The notes beneath the pieces are model-generated. The model saw nothing but the letters and a program-made list of their open reading frames with translations. It ran no database searches and was not told the DNA's origin. A stretch of DNA of 64,000 nucleotides from Streptomyces calvus (GTDB lineage Bacteria; Actinomycetota; Actinomycetes; Streptomycetales; Streptomycetaceae): positions 806,001 to 870,000 of the forward strand of contig NZ_VCNP01000056.1 in assembly GCF_006782915.1 (NCBI RefSeq), read 5' to 3'. A program made the translations under genes and the position numbers. Positions 31,613-40,619 of the stretch are shown piece after piece (position 1 is the first letter of the stretch; every line of letters begins with the position of its first letter).

Positions 31613-32908
31613 ATGAAGAAACCCCTGTTGAAGGCCGTCATCGCGGCCACCTCGGCAGCAGCCGGCCTGTCCCTCACCGCCGTGATCACCGGTCCCGCGT
31701 CGCCGGCCGTAGCGGCGGTCCGGCCCGCCTCCACCACCGTCCACATCATCCAGGTCAACGGCACCGAGCCGACCGAGGAAGCGGTCGCCCGGCGGGCCGC
31801 CGAGCTGATCACCCGTCACGGCGGCGAGCTGCGCAGGGTGTACCACGCGGCCTCGCAGGCGTTCTCCGTCTCGCTCACCGAGGAGCAGGTGAACCGCTAC
31901 TACGCGGACACCCGGGTCGACTCGATCACCAGCGACCGCGTGTACCGGGTCGCGGGCCGGGTCACCGGGGAACCGCGGGCGCTCCGGCCGTCCGGCGCCG
32001 CGGGCCCGGCCCTCGGCGGCATCCAGTGGTCGCCGCCCTCGTGGGGCCTGGACCGCATCGACCAGCGCGACCTGCCGCTGGACGACGTCTACGCCTTCCC
32101 CACGAGCGGTGCCGGCGTGGACACCTACATCGTCGACACCGGCGTCCGGGTCGGCCACCAGGAGTTCCGGGGCGGCCGGGCGCACGGCGCGTACGACGCC
32201 ATCACCCGGCGGCCCGGCGGCGACAGCGACTGCAACGGTCACGGCACCGCCTCCGCGGCCACCGCCGCCGGACGGTGGACGGGCGTGGCCAAGGCGGCCA
32301 CCGTGCGGTCCGTGCGTGCCTTCGGCTGCGACGGCACCGGCACGCTGGAGCACATCATGTCCGCCGTCGACTGGATCACCGCCCACGCCGACGGCCCGTC
32401 CGTGGTCAACCTGGGCTTCTCCGGCGAGCCGGGCTCGGTGCTGGACCTCCAGCTGTACCGGATGACCGAGCTGGGCATCGCGTACACCGCGGCGGCCGGC
32501 AACGGGGACGCCTCGGGACAGGGCGTCGAGTCCTGCGAGACGACGCCCGCCCGGCAGACCACCGCCATCACCGTCGCCGCCACCGACCGCGACGACAGGC
32601 GCCCCGCCTGGTCCAACCACGGCCACTGCGTGCACCTGTTCGCGCCCGGCACCGGCATCACCACCGCCGGCGCGCGCGGCGACAGCGCCTACGCGGTGCT
32701 CACCGGCACCTCCGCGGCCACGGCCGAGGTCACTGGCGCCGCCGCCCTGCACCTGGCCCGCCACCCCGACGCCACACCCGTCGAACTGGACGCGGCGCTC
32801 GCCGCCGCCGCGACCCGTGGGCACGTCGGTGACGCCGGTCCCGACTCGCCGGACCTGCTGCTGCACACCGGTCCGGCCCGCGGCACGAGCGGCGGGGGCG
32901 AGCGGTGA
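31613..32908 (+). CDS. Secreted subtilisin-like serine protease (S8)
   Basis: A 431-aa preproenzyme: signal peptide (1-35), I9-type propeptide (about 42-115, VHIIQVNGTEPTEEAVARRA), catalytic domain (about 135-420). The triad is Asp175 (YIVDTGV), His210 (CNGHGTASAA), Ser367 (GTSAAT), with oxyanion Asn297 (AAGNGD). The Ser motif GTSAATAEV differs from the usual GTSMATPHV: Met and Pro-His are replaced, which may alter activity. The start ATG 31613 has a modest AAAGG upstream. Its stop overlaps the thioredoxin reductase start by 4 bp. Secreted proteases are common in Streptomyces, but the coupling to trxB is unusual. Confidence 0.9.
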   Translation: MKKPLLKAVIAATSAAAGLSLTAVITGPASPAVAAVRPASTTVHIIQVNGTEPTEEAVARRAAELITRHGGELRRVYHAASQAFSVSLTEEQVNRYYADTRVDSITSDRVYRVAGRVTGEPRALRPSGAAGPALGGIQWSPPSWGLDRIDQRDLPLDDVYAFPTSGAGVDTYIVDTGVRVGHQEFRGGRAHGAYDAITRRPGGDSDCNGHGTASAATAAGRWTGVAKAATVRSVRAFGCDGTGTLEHIMSAVDWITAHADGPSVVNLGFSGEPGSVLDLQLYRMTELGIAYTAAAGNGDASGQGVESCETTPARQTTAITVAATDRDDRRPAWSNHGHCVHLFAPGTGITTAGARGDSAYAVLTGTSAATAEVTGAAALHLARHPDATPVELDAALAAAATRGHVGDAGPDSPDLLLHTGPARGTSGGGER

Positions 32909-33876
32909 GCGGCGACGTACGCGAGGTGGTCGTCATCGGGGCGGGCCCGGCCGGCTGCACCGCCGCCCTGTACGCCGCGCGGGCCGACCTGCGCCCGGTG
33001 ATCCTGCGCGGCCAAGGCCTCATCGGCGGCTCCCTGGTCACCACCACCGAGGTGGAGAACTATCCGGGCTTCCCCAAGGGCGTACGGGGACCGGACCTGA
33101 TGGACGCCATGGCGGCGCAGGCGGAGCGGTTCGGGGCCGAGCCGGTGGACGAGGAGGCCGTCTGCGTCGACCTGGCCGGCGAGATGAAGACGGTCACCGA
33201 CGGCGTGGGCCGCGAACACCGTGCGCGGGCCGTCGTCGTGGCCACCGGCTCGGTGCACCGCCGGCTCGGCCTGGCGAAGGAGGACGAACTGTCGGGGCGG
33301 GGCGTGTCCTGGTGCGCCACCTGCGACGGGTACTTCTTCCGCGACCACGACATCGCCGTGGTCGGCGGCGGCGACACCGCTCTGCAGGAAGCCACCTTCC
33401 TGAGCCGGTACGCCCGCTCGGTCACGGTGATCCACCGGCGGGACACCCTGCGGGCCTCCAAGGCCCTGCAGCGGCGGGCGTTCGCCGACCCCAAGGTGTC
33501 CTTCGCGTTCGAACGGCAGGTGGTGGCCCTGCACGGTGACGCCGGTTCGGGACTGACCGGCCTCACGCTCCGGCACACGGGCACCGGGGCGGCCGAGGAA
33601 CGGGAGGTGACCGGGCTGTTCATCGCGATCGGCCACCGCCCGCGCACCGACCTGTTCGCCGGCCGGCTCGCCCTGGACGACGCCGGGTACGTGCGGGTGG
33701 ACGCGCCGTCGAGCCGCACCAGTGTGCCGGGGGTGTTCGCGGCGGGCGACGTGGTCGACCCCGTCTACCGGCAGGCCGTGACGGCGGCGGGCGCCGGATG
33801 CCTGGCCGCCCTCGACGCCGAACGGTACCTCGCCGGCCTGGACGACCGGCGCCGCGCGGAGCCCGCCGGATCCTGA
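32905..33876 (+). CDS. trxB: Thioredoxin reductase-like flavoprotein
   Basis: A 323-aa FAD/NADPH protein: FAD loop VVIGAGPAGCTAALYAARAD, redox-active Cys137-Ala-Thr-Cys140 in SWCATCDGYFF, NADPH loop VVGGGDTALQEATFLSRYA, and C-terminal GVFAAGDVVDP for FAD binding. It should reduce a thioredoxin, but close relatives such as HlmI and GliT oxidise dithiols to disulfides in natural-product pathways, so the direction is open. GTG 32905 overlaps the protease stop (GTGA). Most Streptomyces carry a separate housekeeping trxB next to trxA; this copy lies instead beside the CDPS operon. Confidence 0.9.
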   Translation: MSGDVREVVVIGAGPAGCTAALYAARADLRPVILRGQGLIGGSLVTTTEVENYPGFPKGVRGPDLMDAMAAQAERFGAEPVDEEAVCVDLAGEMKTVTDGVGREHRARAVVVATGSVHRRLGLAKEDELSGRGVSWCATCDGYFFRDHDIAVVGGGDTALQEATFLSRYARSVTVIHRRDTLRASKALQRRAFADPKVSFAFERQVVALHGDAGSGLTGLTLRHTGTGAAEEREVTGLFIAIGHRPRTDLFAGRLALDDAGYVRVDAPSSRTSVPGVFAAGDVVDPVYRQAVTAAGAGCLAALDAERYLAGLDDRRRAEPAGS

Positions 33877-33906
33877 AGGGCAGCGGGGCGTGGCAGACTC
33901 GCAGCC

Positions 33907-34389
33907 ATGCCGATCAGGGAAGCGACCTTGGACGACTGGCCGCGCATCTGGCCGTTCTGGCACCGCATCGTCGCCGCGGGCGAGACCTACGCCTGGGACC
34001 CGGGCACCTCCGAGGAGGCCGCCCGGGACCTGTGGATGAACCCGGCGAAGCGGGTGTACGTCGTCGAGGACGACAGCGGTGCCGTCGTCGCCTCCGCCTA
34101 CCTCACCGCCAACTACGGCGGCCCCGCCGCCGGCATCGCCAACGCGGGCTTCATGGTCGACCCCGACCACACCGGCCGGGGCCTCGGCCGGCTGCTCGCC
34201 GAGCACGTCCTGGCCGAGGCGCGGGCGGCCGGCTACCGGGGCATGGTGTTCAACGCCGTCGTGGAGACCAATCCGGCCGTGCAGCTGTGGACCTCGCTGG
34301 GCTTCACGGTCCTCGGTACGGTTCCCGGCGCCTTCGACCACCCCCGGCACGGCCCGGTCGGGCTGCACATCATGTACCGGGCGCTGTGA
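33907..34389 (+). CDS. GNAT-family N-acetyltransferase
   Basis: A 160-aa acetyl-CoA-dependent acetyltransferase of the phosphinothricin/RimI-like group. It has MPIREATLDDWPRIWPFWHR at the start, the acetyl-CoA loop HTGRGLGRLLAEHVL, and VETNPAVQLWTSLGFTVLGT near the end. The substrate is unknown. The ATG 33907 has no clear Shine-Dalgarno; CAGACT ends 8 bp upstream, so a leaderless transcript is possible. It lies 30 bp after trxB but may have its own promoter. A bidirectional hairpin follows. Confidence 0.85.
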   Translation: MPIREATLDDWPRIWPFWHRIVAAGETYAWDPGTSEEAARDLWMNPAKRVYVVEDDSGAVVASAYLTANYGGPAAGIANAGFMVDPDHTGRGLGRLLAEHVLAEARAAGYRGMVFNAVVETNPAVQLWTSLGFTVLGTVPGAFDHPRHGPVGLHIMYRAL

Positions 34390-34393
34390 CCGG

Positions 34394-34421
34394 GGCACGG
34401 CCGGGAGCGGGCGGCCGTGCC
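34394..34421. terminator. Bidirectional terminator hairpin
   Basis: Arms GGCACGGCCG and CGGCCGTGCC with an 8-base loop between two convergent genes (GNAT and VOC). Confidence 0.75.
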
Positions 34422-34440
34422 GGTCGCCGCCGTCGGCCGC

Positions 34441-34836
34441 TCAGGGCCGGACGTAGGGCCGGGTCATGATCTCCATGTTGTGGCCGTCCGGGTCGTCGAA
34501 GTAGGCGCCCCGGCCGCCGAAGAGGCCGTTGACCCGGCCCGGCTCGGTGTGGGAGGGGTCCGCGAAGTAGGTGACCCCGGCCTCCTCGAGGCGCGTGATC
34601 ATCGCGTCGAACCGTTCCTCGGGCACCAGGAACGCGTAGTGCTGGCCCTGGATCGGCTCGTCCCGCTTCTCGTAGTAGTCGAGGGTCACGCCGTTGCCGA
34701 GGTCGACGGGCAGGAACGGCCCGAAGGGCGCGCCGACCTCCAGCCCCAGGATCCCGGCGAGGAACTCGGCGGAGCGACTGCGGTCACTGGCGTAGACGGC
34801 GGTGTGGTTCAACTGGACGTGCTGGGCGTCGGACAT
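34441..34836 (-). CDS. VOC-superfamily (glyoxalase/dioxygenase-like) protein
   Basis: A 131-aa single vicinal-oxygen-chelate domain. LNHTAVYASDRSRSAEFLAG gives the first metal-type His, QHYAFLVPEERFDAMITRLE the second beta-alpha unit with His, and FDDPDGHNMEIMT the conserved C-terminal motif with Glu. Members include glyoxalase I, ring-cleavage dioxygenases and antibiotic-binding proteins; the exact function cannot be told. ATG 34836 with GGAG 12 bp upstream is the start. It is a monocistronic gene converging with the GNAT gene. Confidence 0.85.
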   Translation of the reverse strand: MSDAQHVQLNHTAVYASDRSRSAEFLAGILGLEVGAPFGPFLPVDLGNGVTLDYYEKRDEPIQGQHYAFLVPEERFDAMITRLEEAGVTYFADPSHTEPGRVNGLFGGRGAYFDDPDGHNMEIMTRPYVRP

Positions 34837-35368
34837 GGCTGGATTCGTCTCCGGTGTCGGTGGTGGCCACGGTGGGCCGCGCCAAGGGGCGCGGCCGGCG
34901 AGCGAAGGGACGCGGAGAGGAAGGGCGGGCCGCGGGCACCGGCCGGGCGCCGCGCGGACGGGGGCGCGCCCCGCGCCGGCCTCACTCCGAGGCCGGGAGC
35001 GCCTCACGTGTATGGCCCATGGCCGACCCGGCAGTCACCCGCCCGACCCTAGGCGCTCACTGCCGGACGCGGCAACGGCGTTTACCGGCCACGCCCTCCG
35101 GGTGACGTCGGCTCTCCGTAGCCGCGAGCGAGCGTGACGAGCGGCCCGCGCAGGACGGAGCGACCGGATCCGCACCTGCCGGGGCGGGCCCGTCGACCGG
35201 CCGTCGGCGGCTGCTCCGACGTCACGCACCGCATCGAGGCCGGGGCGCCGGCCCGCGCCCCGGCCGGCCGCAGCGCCGCCCGCCGACCGGGAGCAGGGTT
35301 CCAACAGGTGCGCGGCGGGGGAGTGGTACCCCTGGTGACCGCCCGCCCCCAACCCTGGAGCGCCCCGC
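34837..35368. other. Intergenic region, about 530 bp
   Basis: It lies between the VOC gene and the divergent alpha-mannosidase gene. I see no gene, no strong inverted repeat and no recognisable operator. The mannosidase start at 35369 lacks a clear Shine-Dalgarno, with GGAG at 35353 the best candidate. Confidence 0.4.
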
Positions 35369-38300
35369 ATGCATGACGACCGCACCCTGGTCGAAGCCCG
35401 CCTCGCGCGCGTCCTCGACGAGCGCATCCGCCCCGCCGTGTACCCCGAGTCCGTACCGCTCGACGTCGCGGTGTGGAACGCGCCCGGAGAACCCGTCCCC
35501 GTCGCCGAGGGCCTCGCCGCCGAACCCGAGCCCGTCGCGGTGGGCGCCCGCTGGGGAGCGCCCTGGGGCACCAGCTGGTTCCGGGTCACCGGCACCGTCC
35601 CCGAGGAATGGGCCGGGCGGACCGTGGAGGCCGTTCTCGACCTCGGCTTCGACGAGAACATGCCGGGCTTCCAGTGCGAGGGGCTGGTGTACCGGCCCGA
35701 CGGCACTCCCGTCAAGGGCGTCAACCCGCGCAACCAGTGGGTGCGCATCGGCGCGCCCGTCGAGGGCGGGGAGGAGGTGCGGCTGCACATCGAGGCGGCC
35801 TCCAACCCCGTCATCATGGGCCACCGCCCCTTCGCGCCGACCCCGCTCGGCGACAAGGAGACCGCGGGCAGCGCGCCGCTGTACACGCTGACCCGCATGG
35901 ACCTCGCCGTGTTCGACGAGACCGTGTGGCAGCTGGTCGTCGACCTGGAGGTGCTCGGTGAGCTGATGGCCGAGCTGCCGGTCGACTCGCCCCGCCGCTG
36001 GGAGATCCTGCGGGCGGTGGAGCGGGCCCTGGACGCCGTCGACCTCCAGGACGTGGGCGGCACGGCGGAACGGGCCCGCGCCCGGCTCGCCGACGTCCTC
36101 GCCGCACCCGCCGTGCCCTCCGTGCACCGCATCAGCGCCGTCGGACACGCGCACATCGACTCGGCGTGGCTGTGGCCGCTGCGTGAGACCGTGCGCAAGG
36201 TCGCCCGCACGACGGCCAACATGACGGCGCTGCTGGACGACGAACCCGAGTTCGTGTTCGCCATGTCGCAGGCGCAGCAGTGGGCGTGGGTCAAGGAGCA
36301 CCGGCCCGAGGTGTGGGCGCGGGTGAAGAAGGCGGTGGCCGACGGGCGGTTCGTGCCGGCCGGCGGCATGTGGGTGGAGTCGGACACCAACATGCCCGGC
36401 TCGGAGGCGATGGCCCGGCAGTTCGTGCACGGGAAGCGGTTCTTCCTCGACGAGTTCGGCATCGAGAACGACGAGGCATGGCTGCCCGACACGTTCGGCT
36501 TCGCCGCCGGACTGCCCCAGATCATCAAGGCCGCGGGCTCCAAGTACCTGCTGACGCAGAAGATCTCCTGGTCACGGACGAACCGCTTCCCCCACCACAC
36601 CTTCCGCTGGGAGGGCGTCGACGGCACCCGGATCTTCACCCACTTCCCGCCCGTCGACACCTACAACTGCTCCATGAAGGGCTCCGAGATCGCCCACGCG
36701 GTCCGCAACTTCAAGGACAAGGGCGTCGCCCGCCACTCCCTCGCGCCCACCGGGTGGGGCGACGGAGGCGGCGGCACCACCCGCGAGATGGTCGCCAGGG
36801 CGGCCCGGCTGCGGAACCTGGAGGGCTCGGCGACGGTCACCTGGGAGACGCCGTCGGCCTTCTTCGCCAAGGCCGAGGCCGAGTACCCCGAACCGCCCGT
36901 CTGGGTCGGCGAGCTCTACCTCGAACTGCACCGCGCCACCCTCACCAGCCAGGCCGGCACCAAGCAGGGCAACCGGCGCAGCGAACACCTGCTGCGGGAG
37001 GCCGAGCTGTGGGCGGCCACGGCGGCCGTACGGACCGGATTCGCCTACCCCTACGAGGAGTTGGACCGGATCTGGAAGACGGTGCTGCTGCACCAGTTCC
37101 ACGACATCCTGCCCGGCTCCTCCATCGCCTGGGTGCACCGCGAGGCCCGCGCCACCTACGCGCGGATCGCCGCGGAACTGAACGCCGTCATCGACTCCGC
37201 GCAGCGCGCCCTGGCCGGCGAGGGGACGGTCCCGCTGGTGTTCAACGCCGCCCCGCACGCCCGCGCCGGCGTCCCGGCGGGCGGTGCCCGGACGGCGGCG
37301 GCCGAGGGCCGTACGACGCTCGCGGCACGACCCGGCGGCGGCTACGTCCTCGACAACGGCCTGCTGCGGACCGAGATCGACGCCCGCGGCCTGCTGGTCT
37401 CCGCGCACGACCTGGAGGCCGGCCGCGAGACTGTCGCCCCCGGCCGGGCCGGCAACCTGCTCCAGCTCCACCCGGACCTGCCGAACATGTGGGACGCGTG
37501 GGACGTCGACGAGTTCTACCGCAACACGGTCACCGACCTGACCGACGCGGAGGAGGTCACGGAAGGGGAGGACGGCGCCTCGGTGCGGATCGTGCGCTCC
37601 TTCGGCAACTCGCGCGTCACCCAGTTGCTGTCGCTGCCGCCGGGGGAGCGGCGGCTGGTGGTGGACACCGAGGTCGACTGGCACGAGACGGAGAAGTTCC
37701 TCAAGCTCGCCTTCCCCCTCGACCTGCACGCCGAACGGTACGCGTCGGAGACGCAGTTCGGGCACTTCTTCCGGCCCACCCACACCAACACCTCCTGGGA
37801 GGCCGCCAAGTTCGAGGCGTGCAACCACCGCTTCGTCCACCTCCAGGAGCCCGACTGGGGCGTGGCCGTCGTCAACGACTCGACGTACGGCCACGACGTG
37901 ACGCGCACGGTCCGCGACGACGGCGGCACGACCACGACCGTCCGGGTCTCCCTGCTGCGCGCCCCGCGCTTCCCCGACCCCGAGACCGACCAGGGCGTGC
38001 ACCGCTTCCGGCACGCGCTGGTGCCCGGCGCGACCGTCGGCGACGCGGTGCGCGAGGGCTGGCGGATCAACCTGCCCGAGCGGCACCTGACCGGAGCCGG
38101 CGAGGTCGCCCCGCTGGTGACGGTCGACCGGGACGCGGTCGTGGTCACGGCGGTGAAGCTCGCCGACGACGGCAGCGGCGACGTCGTCGTGCGCTTCCAC
38201 GAGGCCCACGGCGCCCGTGCCCTGACCACCCTCACCACCGGTTTCGCGGCCACCGGCGTGGAGGTGACCGACCTGCTGGAACGCCCGCTGGCGGACACGG

Positions 38301-38383
38301 AGGCACCCCCGCTCGACGGCGACCGGATCACCGTACGGCTGCGGCCGTTCCAGCTGATGACGCTGCGGCTGAAGCGCGCCTGA
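35369..38383 (+). CDS. Alpha-mannosidase (GH38)
   Basis: A 1004-aa retaining, zinc-dependent glycosidase that removes alpha-mannose from glycans or oligosaccharides. It has an N-terminal beta domain (WGTSWFRVTGTVPEEWAGR), then the catalytic alpha/beta barrel with metal site HAHIDSAWLWPLRETVRK, SDTNMPGSEAMARQFVHGKR, nucleophile Asp374 in LPDTFGFAAGLPQIIK, and the HQFHDILPGSSI metal loop. The C-terminal half is the usual beta-sandwich. There is no signal peptide, so it is cytoplasmic and probably acts on imported oligosaccharides. It converges closely with the FadR gene (4 bp between stops), near a sugar-acid operon, which fits a role in plant or fungal glycan use. Confidence 0.95.
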   Translation: MHDDRTLVEARLARVLDERIRPAVYPESVPLDVAVWNAPGEPVPVAEGLAAEPEPVAVGARWGAPWGTSWFRVTGTVPEEWAGRTVEAVLDLGFDENMPGFQCEGLVYRPDGTPVKGVNPRNQWVRIGAPVEGGEEVRLHIEAASNPVIMGHRPFAPTPLGDKETAGSAPLYTLTRMDLAVFDETVWQLVVDLEVLGELMAELPVDSPRRWEILRAVERALDAVDLQDVGGTAERARARLADVLAAPAVPSVHRISAVGHAHIDSAWLWPLRETVRKVARTTANMTALLDDEPEFVFAMSQAQQWAWVKEHRPEVWARVKKAVADGRFVPAGGMWVESDTNMPGSEAMARQFVHGKRFFLDEFGIENDEAWLPDTFGFAAGLPQIIKAAGSKYLLTQKISWSRTNRFPHHTFRWEGVDGTRIFTHFPPVDTYNCSMKGSEIAHAVRNFKDKGVARHSLAPTGWGDGGGGTTREMVARAARLRNLEGSATVTWETPSAFFAKAEAEYPEPPVWVGELYLELHRATLTSQAGTKQGNRRSEHLLREAELWAATAAVRTGFAYPYEELDRIWKTVLLHQFHDILPGSSIAWVHREARATYARIAAELNAVIDSAQRALAGEGTVPLVFNAAPHARAGVPAGGARTAAAEGRTTLAARPGGGYVLDNGLLRTEIDARGLLVSAHDLEAGRETVAPGRAGNLLQLHPDLPNMWDAWDVDEFYRNTVTDLTDAEEVTEGEDGASVRIVRSFGNSRVTQLLSLPPGERRLVVDTEVDWHETEKFLKLAFPLDLHAERYASETQFGHFFRPTHTNTSWEAAKFEACNHRFVHLQEPDWGVAVVNDSTYGHDVTRTVRDDGGTTTTVRVSLLRAPRFPDPETDQGVHRFRHALVPGATVGDAVREGWRINLPERHLTGAGEVAPLVTVDRDAVVVTAVKLADDGSGDVVVRFHEAHGARALTTLTTGFAATGVEVTDLLERPLADTEAPPLDGDRITVRLRPFQLMTLRLKRA

Positions 38384-38387
38384 CGTT

Positions 38388-39089
38388 TCAGTCCTCCAGC
38401 CGGGCGCGCAGCCACTCCTCCACCGCGCCCACGTGCGCGGCCGCCGCCGCCCGCGCCGCCTCCGGGTCGCGGGCGGCCAGGGCGCGGTGGATCGCGGCGT
38501 GTTCGCTGCGGGTGCGGGCGAACGCGTCCTCCTCCTGGTGGCCGCGCCGGACCCGGGCCCGGACGGTGCGCGAGGACAGGCCCTCCAGGATGGCGGCCAT
38601 CGTCTCGTTGCCGGCGGCGGCCACGATCTCACGGTGGAAGGCCAGGTCGTGGGCGAGGAACTCCTCCGGGTCGTCGGTGGCGTCCATCGCCGCCAGGTGC
38701 TTCCCGACGGCGGCCAGGCCGTCGGCCGTGATCCGCGCGGCGGCCGTCGCGGTCGCCGCCGACTCCAGCGCGCGGCGCACCTGGAGCAGTTCCACCAGCC
38801 GCTGCCCCCGGGACAGATCGGCCACGACCCCGAACGTCTCCAGCAGGTCCCCGGCCTCCAGCCGGGTGACGTAGATGCCGGAGCCGTGCCGGGCCTCCAG
38901 CACGCCCAGCACGGTGAGCGCGCGGATCGCCTCCCGCATCGAACTGCGGGAGATGCCCAGCCGGGCGGCGAGGTCCCGTTCGGTGGGCAGCCGCCCGCCG
39001 GGCCTCAGCTCGCCCTCGCGGATCATCGCGGTGATCCGCTCGATGGCGCGCTGCGTCACCGTGCCCTTCCGCGGGCCCGTCTCCTCCAC
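38388..39089 (-). CDS. GntR/FadR-family transcriptional repressor
   Basis: A 233-aa regulator with an N-terminal winged helix (AIERITAMIREGELRPGGRL, TERDLAARLGISRSSMREAI) and an all-helical FCD ligand-binding domain with metal-site residues (FLAHDLAFHREIVAAAGNE, RSEHAAIHRALAARDPEAA). The likely ligand is a sugar acid from the divergent operon. GTG 39089 has GGAGGAG 5 bp upstream. Two operator-like sites lie in the divergent promoter region, so it probably represses both itself and the fuconate operon until the sugar is present. Confidence 0.9.
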   Translation of the reverse strand: MEETGPRKGTVTQRAIERITAMIREGELRPGGRLPTERDLAARLGISRSSMREAIRALTVLGVLEARHGSGIYVTRLEAGDLLETFGVVADLSRGQRLVELLQVRRALESAATATAAARITADGLAAVGKHLAAMDATDDPEEFLAHDLAFHREIVAAAGNETMAAILEGLSSRTVRARVRRGHQEEDAFARTRSEHAAIHRALAARDPEAARAAAAAHVGAVEEWLRARLED

Positions 39090-39134
39090 GCCACTCCTCC
39101 ACTCACCCCGGGTCCGCCGCAGTCTAACGACGAA

Positions 39135-39149
39135 AGTGGTCCGACCACT
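39135..39149. promoter_or_regulatory. FadR-type operator 1
   Basis: AGTGGTCCGACCACT is a perfect 7-bp-arm palindrome about one central base and matches the FadR-subfamily pattern TNGTNNNACNA. It lies 46 bp upstream of the regulator start and between the divergent genes. Confidence 0.75.
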
Positions 39150-39198
39150 GCGGGTGGAAAGCCGGGAAATCGCCGTCCGGAGGGTGTCGGGCTCCGCG

Positions 39199-39213
39199 AG
39201 TGGTCTGATAAGT
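39199..39213. promoter_or_regulatory. FadR-type operator 2 (imperfect)
   Basis: AGTGGTCTGATAAGT shares AGTGGTCNGA with operator 1, 64 bp away, with a degraded right half. It lies closer to the fuconate dehydratase start and may allow looping or cooperative repression. Confidence 0.55.
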
Positions 39214-39272
39214 ATGCCGTCGTCGTCCGCGACCGCGCCGCCTCGTCCCCGTACCCCGGCGAAAGGCCCTCC

Positions 39273-40619
39273 GTGCCCCCGCACCCCGCCCGCATCACCG
39301 CCGTCGACACCTACGACGTCCGGTTCCCCACCTCGCGCGACCTCGACGGCTCCGACGCGATGAACCCGGACCCCGACTACTCGGCGGCCTACGTCGTCCT
39401 GCGCACCGACGCGGCCGACGGACACGAGGGCCACGGCTTCGCGTTCACCATCGGGCGGGGCAACGACGTCCAGGTCGCCGCGATCGAGGCGCTGCGCGGC
39501 CATCTGCTCGGCCGGTCCGCCGACGAGCTGTGCGCCGACCCCTCCGTCCTCAACCGCGACCTCGTCGGGGACAGCCAACTGCGCTGGCTCGGCCCCGAGA
39601 AGGGCGTGATGCACATGGCCGTCGGGGCCGTCGTCAACGCCGTCTGGGACCTGGCCGCCAAACGCGCGGACACACCCCTGTGGCGGCTGCTCGCCGAGGC
39701 CGAACCCGCCTGGCTGGTACGGCAGATCGACTTCCGCTACCTCACCGACGCCCTCACCCCCGAGGAGGCCCTGGACCTGCTGCGCCGCGGCCGCGAGGGC
39801 GCCGGGGCGCGCACGGCCCGCCTGCTGGAGCGCGGCTACCCCGCGTACACCACCTCGCCCGGCTGGCTCGGCTACGACGACGACAAGCTGACCCGGCTCG
39901 CCACCCGCGCGGTCGCCGACGGCTTCCGGCAGATCAAACTCAAGGTCGGCGCCGACCTCGCCGACGACATCCGCCGCTGCCGGGCCGCCCGCGCCGCCGT
40001 CGGACCGGACGTGCGCCTGGCGATCGACGCCAACCAGCGCTGGGACGTGGCCGAGGCGATCCGCTGGACCCGGGCGCTCGCCGAGTTCGACCCGTACTGG
40101 ATCGAGGAGCCGACCAGCCCCGACGACATCCTCGGCCACGCGGCCGTCCGCCGCGCCGTCGCCCCGGTGAAGGTCGCCACGGGCGAACACGCCCAGAACC
40201 GGATCGTCTTCAAACAGTTCCTCCAGGCCGGAGCCCTCGACATCGTCCAGATCGACGCGGCCCGCGTCGGCGGCGTGCCCGAGAACCTCGCGATCCTGCT
40301 GCTGGCCACCAAGTTCGGCGTCCCGGTGTGCCCGCACGCCGGCGGGGTCGGCCTGTGCGAACTCGTCCAGCACTTGTCGATGTTCGACTACGTGGCACTG
40401 ACCGGCACCACCGAGGACCGGGTCATCGAGTACGTCGACCATCTGCACGACCACTTCCTCGACCCGGTGGTGATCCGCGACGGCCACTACACCGCACCCC
40501 TCGCGCCGGGCTTCTCCGCCGCCCTGCGACCGGAGTCCCTGGCGCGCTACACCTATCCCGACGGCTCCTACTGGGCCGCCGGACCGGACCCGCACAAGGA
40601 CAAGGAGCAGGTGGCATGA
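39273..40619 (+). CDS. L-fuconate dehydratase-like enolase-superfamily enzyme
   Basis: Removes water from a six-carbon sugar acid (probably L-fuconate) to a 2-keto-3-deoxy acid. The 448-aa length and start (ITAVDTYDVRFPTSRDLDGS) are those of fuconate dehydratases, with DAMNPDPDYSAAYVVL and GHGFAFTIGRGND early. The catalytic KxK is in IKLKVG (Lys222/Lys224), metal ligands in AIDANQRWD, WIEEPTSPDD and TGEHAQNR, and the catalytic His in CPHAGGVGLCE. Start GTG 39273 with AAAGG upstream. It is first of four overlapping genes; its stop overlaps the next start (ATGA). Confidence 0.9.
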   Translation: MPPHPARITAVDTYDVRFPTSRDLDGSDAMNPDPDYSAAYVVLRTDAADGHEGHGFAFTIGRGNDVQVAAIEALRGHLLGRSADELCADPSVLNRDLVGDSQLRWLGPEKGVMHMAVGAVVNAVWDLAAKRADTPLWRLLAEAEPAWLVRQIDFRYLTDALTPEEALDLLRRGREGAGARTARLLERGYPAYTTSPGWLGYDDDKLTRLATRAVADGFRQIKLKVGADLADDIRRCRAARAAVGPDVRLAIDANQRWDVAEAIRWTRALAEFDPYWIEEPTSPDDILGHAAVRRAVAPVKVATGEHAQNRIVFKQFLQAGALDIVQIDAARVGGVPENLAILLLATKFGVPVCPHAGGVGLCELVQHLSMFDYVALTGTTEDRVIEYVDHLHDHFLDPVVIRDGHYTAPLAPGFSAALRPESLARYTYPDGSYWAAGPDPHKDKEQVA

